A stretch of DNA of 17,979 nt, taken from assembly GCA_964408435.1 (NCBI GenBank), contig CAYOZL010000048.1:1-17979 (forward strand), in the 5' to 3' direction. The notes under the pieces are model-generated. The model searched no databases. It was not told where the DNA came from and worked only from the letters and a program-made list of their open reading frames with translations. This DNA comes from CAYOZL01 sp964408435 (GTDB lineage: Bacteria; Bdellovibrionota_C; UBA2361; SZUA-149; CAYOZL01). Position 1 is the stretch's first letter. Each line of letters opens with the position of its first letter. The position numbers and the translations under genes were made by a program. Shown in pieces: positions 13,317 to 17,979 of the stretch.

Positions 13317-14939
13317 CTATTCTAAACTATTTAGATAGTCTTGCTCACTTAAAATATTTAACTCATCATTCATAAAACTAGTATAAAAACTCTTTCCATC
13401 TTTACTAGTATATTTTCTAAGGAAATACTTATTTCTTCTATCAGCTCTACTTACCCTTCTCTCATTAAGACATAGATCTGGTAGAGGAAGATTAAGTTTT
13501 TTGTAGAACTTAAACTCTAAAGGCATGACCTTGTAGGGCATTCCAGATTTACTACAAGCATAAGTCTCATCAGCGTGAGTCTCAGGCAATTCTTTTGGAA
13601 GTTCTGAAATATTATCTATACCAGGTTTTTGGTCTAGCTCATCGTTCCATTTATAACCTAGCTCAAGAGCTTCTTTTTTATCCATTGGCCAATAGAAATT
13701 AGCTGCTGTTTCGTTATAAGCAAAACTAGATAAATCGCTTGGAAAAAAACTTCCCCATTCCTTAGTTTCTTTCATATGTTCTATAATTTTAGCACTTATA
13801 GTTTCATACTCATGCTTAGTATATGCTTTATTTAAAATACAATTAGATTTTCTCTTTAAACCAATACAGCCTAAGTTATCAGAACAACTCATGCTCATCT
13901 CGCAGTACCTAAGAGCATTCGAATAAAATGTGTAGTAGCAACACATAATATCTGTGCTACCTCTTGTTACAGCAGAAGAAAATACTTCCTGACACCCTTT
14001 CCAGCCTGCAGAGTAACAACTTAGAACATCCTTGGAGTCAGCCCCTGATATACTATAATTAACGTCCTCACATCCGTGCTGATCGAAACTCATATAGCAA
14101 TTTTTGCTATCATAAAGATGATCCCCAATACTGTTCTCACAATTAAGATTATGTAAAGCTCTATGACCTGCTGTGCTAAACATCTGATCAAAATACTCTA
14201 GGCCATGTTTCCAAGAACTTATTTTACCGCTAAAAATTTGATTTTTAATTTTGTTAAACTGCTCAGGACTAACTTTTTGATTAAATGCCCAGTATTTTTT
14301 ATGAGAAAGGTTAGAACAACCTATACAGTTTTCACAACCAATTAACTGATAAGAAAAATAACAGTTCCTTGAATTCACGCACTCTTGACAATAAACACAC
14401 TCATATAAATTCTTACAATCTATACATTCATAACAAAGAGTACTTTCATTTGTAACAGTTGAGTCAACTACATCTTCGTTATTCGCACACCAATAACTAT
14501 AATGAGTATCCTCGCAATCTGCTATAAGAGAGCTCATATAACAATTTTTAGAATCCCTTATATGTCCGTTATAATCACAATTCTCAGACCTAAAAACAGA
14601 TGTTCCCTCTCTTGGAACTTTTAATTGCAGTTGTTTATATTGCTCAAAAAAACTTTTAGAAAAATCAAAATCTACACCATAATCCATTGGCTCCCAAGCA
14701 TCAGACCACCAATATTCATTATTATAAACTTTATACGGCGAATCTTGCTTGTAAGCACTAATGATAGAATCTCCAGTAGCATCGCATTTTCTTTTATGCA
14801 GCACTGTCTCGTTTCTAAAAGACATTAGTCTTCTAACTAGAGTTCTTGGGTTTTCAGGGTTATTTACATCGAAAATTTTGAGCAATCTTAAGGCTTTTTG
14901 AGGGTAAGAAATTTTTATAGAATTATCATGAAATAACAT
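13317..14939 (-). CDS. Cys-rich, internally duplicated protein of unknown function (degenerate zinc-ribbon ends)
   Basis: A 540-residue protein with about 28 cysteines. Its layout (RKCD...SPYKVY...WWSDAWEPMDYG.DFDF..SFFEQ, then Cys-rich repeats, then EWGSFFPSDLSSFAYNETAANFYWPMDKKEALELGYKW, then C..SGMPYKV...E..FYKKLNLPLP..C) strongly recalls uncharacterised zinc-ribbon proteins I know from candidate-phyla (CPR) genomes. The middle is duplicated: SKNCYMSSLIADCEDTHYS (130-148) recurs as SKNCYMSFDQHGCEDVNYS (278-296), and IGCSNLSHKKYWAFNQKVSPEQF (206-228) recurs near 356-378. This suggests a Cys-laddered solenoid. In both terminal ribbons most metal-type Cys are lost (KCDATG, VYNNEYWW, SKDGKSFYTSF). 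There is no signal peptide. Its ATG overlaps the trhO stop by one base (TAATG), so translation is coupled. The function is unknown. Confidence 0.85.
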   Translation of the reverse strand: MLFHDNSIKISYPQKALRLLKIFDVNNPENPRTLVRRLMSFRNETVLHKRKCDATGDSIISAYKQDSPYKVYNNEYWWSDAWEPMDYGVDFDFSKSFFEQYKQLQLKVPREGTSVFRSENCDYNGHIRDSKNCYMSSLIADCEDTHYSYWCANNEDVVDSTVTNESTLCYECIDCKNLYECVYCQECVNSRNCYFSYQLIGCENCIGCSNLSHKKYWAFNQKVSPEQFNKIKNQIFSGKISSWKHGLEYFDQMFSTAGHRALHNLNCENSIGDHLYDSKNCYMSFDQHGCEDVNYSISGADSKDVLSCYSAGWKGCQEVFSSAVTRGSTDIMCCYYTFYSNALRYCEMSMSCSDNLGCIGLKRKSNCILNKAYTKHEYETISAKIIEHMKETKEWGSFFPSDLSSFAYNETAANFYWPMDKKEALELGYKWNDELDQKPGIDNISELPKELPETHADETYACSKSGMPYKVMPLEFKFYKKLNLPLPDLCLNERRVSRADRRNKYFLRKYTSKDGKSFYTSFMNDELNILSEQDYLNSLE

Positions 14940-15817
14940 TAGATATCGATTCCATGCTTGCGCCTATAAATATTTGCACAATTCTTTGAACAACTTATTA
15001 AAGCATCTTCTTTTAAACACTCAATAGTAACCCTTGCAGGCTTTTCACAGTTAATACACTCTATCCAGTGCTCAGCAGGCTGACCAGTATGTGGGCATAA
15101 GGAATATTTCTTACTAGGTTTTAAATTTTTATCAACTGCTACTCTGTGATCAAAAACAAAGCACTCACCGTTAAAATGACCTTCAGGAAAATGTTCCAGG
15201 TACTTCAATATTCCGCCTTGGAGTTGATAGACTTCTTCAAAACCTAAATCTTCCATGATCAAAGCTGCTTTTTCGCACCTGATTCCACCAGTACAGTACA
15301 TCAATACTTTTTTCTTCTTATCTAAATTTTGTTTTTCAACATACTCAGAGAATTCTTGAAAATTAACCAAACGAGGATCTAGGGCATCTTTAAATATTCC
15401 TAAATCAGTCTCATACCAATTTCTAGTATCAATTAAATTAACATCTTCATCTGATTCCATTACAGAATGCCAAGCTTTAGCATCTAAATGCTTACCGGTT
15501 CTTTGCAGTCTATTAGGTTTTTCTTTTGTAGTTACAATTTCTTCTCTAAGTCTAACTTTAAAGCGTGGGAATGCTTGTTTTTCACATGATGCGAATTTCA
15601 CTTCGTTTACTTTGTAATTTGTATTTAAAAAATTTAAGATTTTAACTTCTTCATTTTGCTCAATACAAACCGTTCCGTTAATCCCTTCTGTTGCGAGAAT
15701 TATAATTCCAGATAAATCATACTTGCTAAATTCTTTTTCTAAAGAACTTTTAAACATATCTAATGGCTGATTAGATAAATCTACAAAATTATAAAAAGAA
15801 CAAATTCTGTAACTCAT
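14939..15817 (-). CDS. trhO: tRNA uridine-5-hydroxylase TrhO (YceA; rhodanese family)
   Basis: TrhO hydroxylates U34 of certain tRNAs, the first step towards 5-methoxy- or carboxymethoxy-uridine. The 292 residues contain the N-terminal UPF0176 domain (SFYNFVDL..., IIILATEGINGTVC at 38-51), RFKVRLREEIVTT (85-97) and a rhodanese domain. In that domain LIDTRNWYETDLGIF (128-142) and VLMYCTGGIRCEKAALIMEDLGFEEVYQLQGGI (171-203) are diagnostic, with catalytic Cys175. A Cys-rich tail (CPHTGQP...CINCEKP...CSKNCANIYRRKHG) follows, as in family members. The ATG overlaps recR by four bases, and its TAA overlaps the next ATG by one. The pathway partner CmoB is not in the window. Confidence 0.95.
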   Translation of the reverse strand: MSYRICSFYNFVDLSNQPLDMFKSSLEKEFSKYDLSGIIILATEGINGTVCIEQNEEVKILNFLNTNYKVNEVKFASCEKQAFPRFKVRLREEIVTTKEKPNRLQRTGKHLDAKAWHSVMESDEDVNLIDTRNWYETDLGIFKDALDPRLVNFQEFSEYVEKQNLDKKKKVLMYCTGGIRCEKAALIMEDLGFEEVYQLQGGILKYLEHFPEGHFNGECFVFDHRVAVDKNLKPSKKYSLCPHTGQPAEHWIECINCEKPARVTIECLKEDALISCSKNCANIYRRKHGIDI

Positions 15818-16425
15818 AAAGACTTTCTACCCTCAAAAGCATATCTGAGCGTGATTTCATCTGCGTATTCTAGTTCTCCCCCCTTAGGCAGGCCTTGTGC
15901 AAGACGAGTGATTGAAATTGGCATTTCTGAGATATGGTCAGCAATATAAAATGCAGTAGCATCCCCTTCTACTGTTGAGCTAGTAGCTATGATAAGTTCA
16001 CTTATTTTAGGCTCACTATTTTTAATTCTCTGAAAAAGCTCGCTAAGTTTCAGCTTTTCAGCCCCAATCCCTTTCATCGGAGACCAAAGCCCATGAATTA
16101 CATGATACTGACCTCTATATCCCCCAACTTGTTCTAGAGCGATTACATCTACAGGTTTTTCTACAACGCAAATAGTATCTTTTTTCCTACTCTCATCAGA
16201 GCATACTGAGCAAAGTGCATCTTCAGTAATTGCAAAACATAAATCACATAATTTAACATTCAGTCTTACTTCTTCTAAACTTTCTTCAAGAGCTTTAAGA
16301 TCCTCTTTGCCTTTTGATAAAAGATGTTGAACCAATCTTAGAGCTGACTTCTCACCAATAGATGGCAGTTTTGTTAACTCATTAACTAATTTTTTTACAG
16401 AATTTGGCAGAAATGAAGTTCTCAT
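15814..16425 (-). CDS. recR: Recombination mediator protein RecR
   Basis: RecR forms a ring with RecO/RecF support to load RecA on gapped DNA. The 203 residues have all the domains: helix-hairpin-helix VNELTKLPSIGEKSALRLVQHLL (14-36), a C4 zinc finger with Cys60, Cys63, Cys72 and Cys75, a Toprim domain (TICVVEKPVDVIALEQ..., YHVIHGLWSPMKGIG, LIIATSSTVEGDATAFYIADHI), and the C-terminal Walker-B-like RLAQGLPKGGELEYADEITL. It sits mid-operon, overlapping DUF971 by one base and trhO by four. The common dnaX-ybaB-recR linkage is absent here. Confidence 0.97.
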   Translation of the reverse strand: MRTSFLPNSVKKLVNELTKLPSIGEKSALRLVQHLLSKGKEDLKALEESLEEVRLNVKLCDLCFAITEDALCSVCSDESRKKDTICVVEKPVDVIALEQVGGYRGQYHVIHGLWSPMKGIGAEKLKLSELFQRIKNSEPKISELIIATSSTVEGDATAFYIADHISEMPISITRLAQGLPKGGELEYADEITLRYAFEGRKSL

Positions 16426-16766
16426 TAAGACGGCCTTGCATTATGCTTTTGTCCTAATTCAAAAAGATAAGGGAAATTAAAAATTCCAGTATCGTGACCG
16501 TCTCCCCAACGCATACCAATTGCGTAGTTCCCAACAAGCCAAATCTTTTCTAATTTTAATTCATCTTCACTAGAAGCTTCAACAATACTTAAACGAGATT
16601 TTCCTGATAAGGGTTTATCATGAGAAGTATCCCCTCTTTTCATTAAACTCGTTGCTGAAGGACAGTTCTTTCTTAAAGTTTCACTATTAAGAACATGGAC
16701 AGCACCATTGTCCCATTCAATTTGGAGACCATCTTCGCCTAATCTTTTTACCTCTTTAGGAAACAT
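16425..16766 (-). CDS. DUF971 family protein (GBBH-like N-terminal domain)
   Basis: A 113-residue single-domain protein. LQIEWDNGAVHVLNSETLRKNCPSA (14-38) and IWLVGNYAIGMRWGDGHDTGIFNFPYLFEL (73-102) are the two signature blocks of DUF971, the small domain also found at the N-terminus of gamma-butyrobetaine hydroxylase. The usual LR..CPCA.C has only one Cys left here (NCPSATS), so the zinc-type cluster of some relatives is missing. Function is unknown; stand-alone members are often near Fe-S or Mrp/ApbC genes, but none is adjacent here. It lies 5 bases after lgt and overlaps recR by one base. Confidence 0.88.
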   Translation of the reverse strand: MFPKEVKRLGEDGLQIEWDNGAVHVLNSETLRKNCPSATSLMKRGDTSHDKPLSGKSRLSIVEASSEDELKLEKIWLVGNYAIGMRWGDGHDTGIFNFPYLFELGQKHNARPS

Positions 16767-16771
16767 CGCTT

Positions 16772-17590
16772 TTAGATAACATCTTTATTATTACTAGAAA
16801 TATCTCTATAGATTGTAAACAAGTATACACCAAGTAGCATTAAAGGAATACTTAGTATTTGTCCCATATGCAGCGGAAGACTAGCAGCGAAAGGAGCCTG
16901 AGGCTCTTTAGTATACTCAAGTAAAAATCTTGCAGTGAAGACTAAAAAGAAGAATGCTCCTAGCAACTTACTAGGCTTAATCTTTCCTGCTGATTTAGAA
17001 TACGCCCAATATAACAGAGCAAAAATTGAGAGATAAGAAATCGCCTCATATAACTGAGTTGGATGGCGTGGTAAAAAATCAATTTTTGTAAAAACAACAG
17101 ACCAAGGATATTGAGAAGGAATTCCTAAAATTTCAGAATTAAAAAAATTTCCTGTTCTAATAAAAGCTCCACCTAATGCAACTACTATAGATAATCTTGA
17201 GAGTAGCCAAACATAAGAAAAATCTTTATACTTTTTTACAAAGAACCAAATAGATAAAAGTATTCCAATACTAGCGCCGTGACTAGCTAAACCCCCTCTC
17301 CAAAATTTAATTATTTCTATTGGATTACTTAAATAATAATTAGCTTCGTAGAATAAACAATGCCCAAGTCTTGCACCTAATAAAGTTCCAATCACCATAT
17401 AAGTTAATAAAGGATCTAGAGCTTCAGTTGATTTATTCTCTAACTTAAACATTTTTTGCATAAGGTAAAAACCAAGCAAAAAAGCGAGCGCGAAAAACAA
17501 ACCATAATACCTAATTTGCACTAATCCTAAATCTAACAAGACAGGACTTGGCCCCCAATTTAGATATCCTATAGCTTGCATTTCATTCAT
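16772..17590 (-). CDS. lgt: Phosphatidylglycerol--prolipoprotein diacylglyceryl transferase
   Basis: Lgt transfers diacylglycerol from phosphatidylglycerol to the lipobox Cys of prolipoproteins in the inner membrane. The 272 residues have about seven membrane helices. Motifs: VQIRYYGLFFALAFLLG (24-40), RLGHCLFYE (74-82), FWRGGLASHGASIGI (96-110) with the essential His104, and GAFIRTGNFFNSEILG (141-156), the Lgt signature with Arg145 and Asn148. PRHPTQLYEA (174-183) and RFLLEYTKEPQ...LHMGQILSIPL close the protein. The IRTGNFFNSEI form and short HGA (instead of HGG) mark a sub-type I associate with Bacteroidota-like Lgt. Its ATG overlaps the hisI stop by one base. Confidence 0.96.
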   Translation of the reverse strand: MNEMQAIGYLNWGPSPVLLDLGLVQIRYYGLFFALAFLLGFYLMQKMFKLENKSTEALDPLLTYMVIGTLLGARLGHCLFYEANYYLSNPIEIIKFWRGGLASHGASIGILLSIWFFVKKYKDFSYVWLLSRLSIVVALGGAFIRTGNFFNSEILGIPSQYPWSVVFTKIDFLPRHPTQLYEAISYLSIFALLYWAYSKSAGKIKPSKLLGAFFFLVFTARFLLEYTKEPQAPFAASLPLHMGQILSIPLMLLGVYLFTIYRDISSNNKDVI

Positions 17591-17979
17591 TATAGCTTTG
17601 TTGGATTCGCAACACCTGGATACATAACTTCAGGGTCAAAAACTTTTTCTTTCTCAGTAAATTCTAGTTTTAAATCTTCTTTATTTTTAAACTCTTTACC
17701 AAAAGGAACACTTCTATAGAAACAAGATCTATAGCCAACATGACAACTTGCCCCATTTCCTAACACTTCAACTCTTAACCAAATTGAATCTTGATCATCA
17801 TCAACAAGAAGCTGTTTAACTTTTTGAATCAAGCCACTAGTAGCCCCCTTTCTCCAAATCTGCTCCCTACTTCGACTATAATAATGAGCTTCACCAGTAG
17901 AGATAGTTTGCTCCAATGCTTCCTGATTCATATACCCAAGCATCAAAGCTTCACCACTTGAGTAATCAGTTGTAATAGC
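17590..17979 (-). CDS. hisI: Phosphoribosyl-AMP cyclohydrolase HisI, 5' end beyond window
   Basis: The third step of histidine synthesis, opening the ring of phosphoribosyl-AMP. The frame stays open to the right edge (AITTDYSSGEALMLGYMNQEAL), which matches the family start region, so the start codon lies outside the window. Motifs: HYYSRSREQIWRKGATSGLIQKV, the Asp-rich metal site VDDDQDSIWL and the zinc Cys pair in GASCHVGYRSCFYR. About 129 residues are visible. No HisE domain is fused: the protein ends soon after a short Lys/Glu-rich tail. It is the first visible gene of the operon ending in the Cys-rich protein. No other his genes are in view. Confidence 0.95.
   Translation of the reverse strand, partial: AITTDYSSGEALMLGYMNQEALEQTISTGEAHYYSRSREQIWRKGATSGLIQKVKQLLVDDDQDSIWLRVEVLGNGASCHVGYRSCFYRSVPFGKEFKNKEDLKLEFTEKEKVFDPEVMYPGVANPTKL

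Noticed and set aside
13800..14600. Recurrent NCY/C spacing in the Cys-rich gene, first considered as a DNA tandem repeat or CRISPR-like array
   Set aside because: The spacing is irregular at the DNA level and conserved only at the protein level; there are no identical repeat units.

Overview
This window comes from an AT-rich diderm (Gram-negative) bacterium. The outer-membrane evidence is an OmpA-type peptidoglycan-binding protein with a signal peptide; the housekeeping set includes Lgt, RecR, ScpAB, DprA, HisI, a pyruvate kinase and an A-type Fe-S carrier. I cannot name the phylum. The Lgt variant (IRTGNFFNSEILG) and the OmpA N-terminal segment resemble forms I associate with Bacteroidota and with deltaproteobacterial/Bdellovibrionota-like lineages, so an uncultured lineage is likely. 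TTG starts are common (pyk, rluB, the metalloprotease) and Shine-Dalgarno (SD) sequences are used unevenly.

Layout. 1-780 (minus): the truncated N-terminus of a membrane-anchored protein lies directly downstream of a nitroreductase. 925-1224: tRNA-His on the plus strand, flanked by two strong hairpins. 1222-2265 (minus): dprA. 2379-4896 (plus): a membrane protein with an L7/L12-like domain overlaps pyruvate kinase. 4964-6413: two divergent MerR-like genes with a palindrome in the shared promoter region. 6460-7269 (minus): OmpA-like protein. 7492-8697 (plus): a membrane PAS protein without an output domain. 8704-8854: two inverted repeats. 8862-9561 (minus): A-type Fe-S carrier followed by a rhodanese. 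9769-10554 (plus): secreted HEXXH metalloprotease. 10625-10771: a micro-ORF, two palindromes and initiator tRNA-Met (minus). 10867-13201 (minus): scpA-scpB-rluB. 13317-17979 (minus): a tightly overlapping hisI-lgt-DUF971-recR-trhO-(Cys-rich protein) operon, with hisI cut by the window edge.

The genes are mostly chromosomal housekeeping: chromosome condensation (ScpAB), recombination (RecR, DprA), RNA modification (RluB, TrhO), Fe-S assembly, lipoprotein maturation and glycolysis. There is no phage, integrase, transposase or CRISPR array. The least explained items are the internally duplicated Cys-rich protein at the end of the recR/trhO operon, the L7/L12-like membrane protein coupled to pyk, the paired MerR-like regulators, the orphan PAS membrane protein, and several palindromic elements at convergent gene ends. 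No gene-free stretch exceeds about 300 bases.
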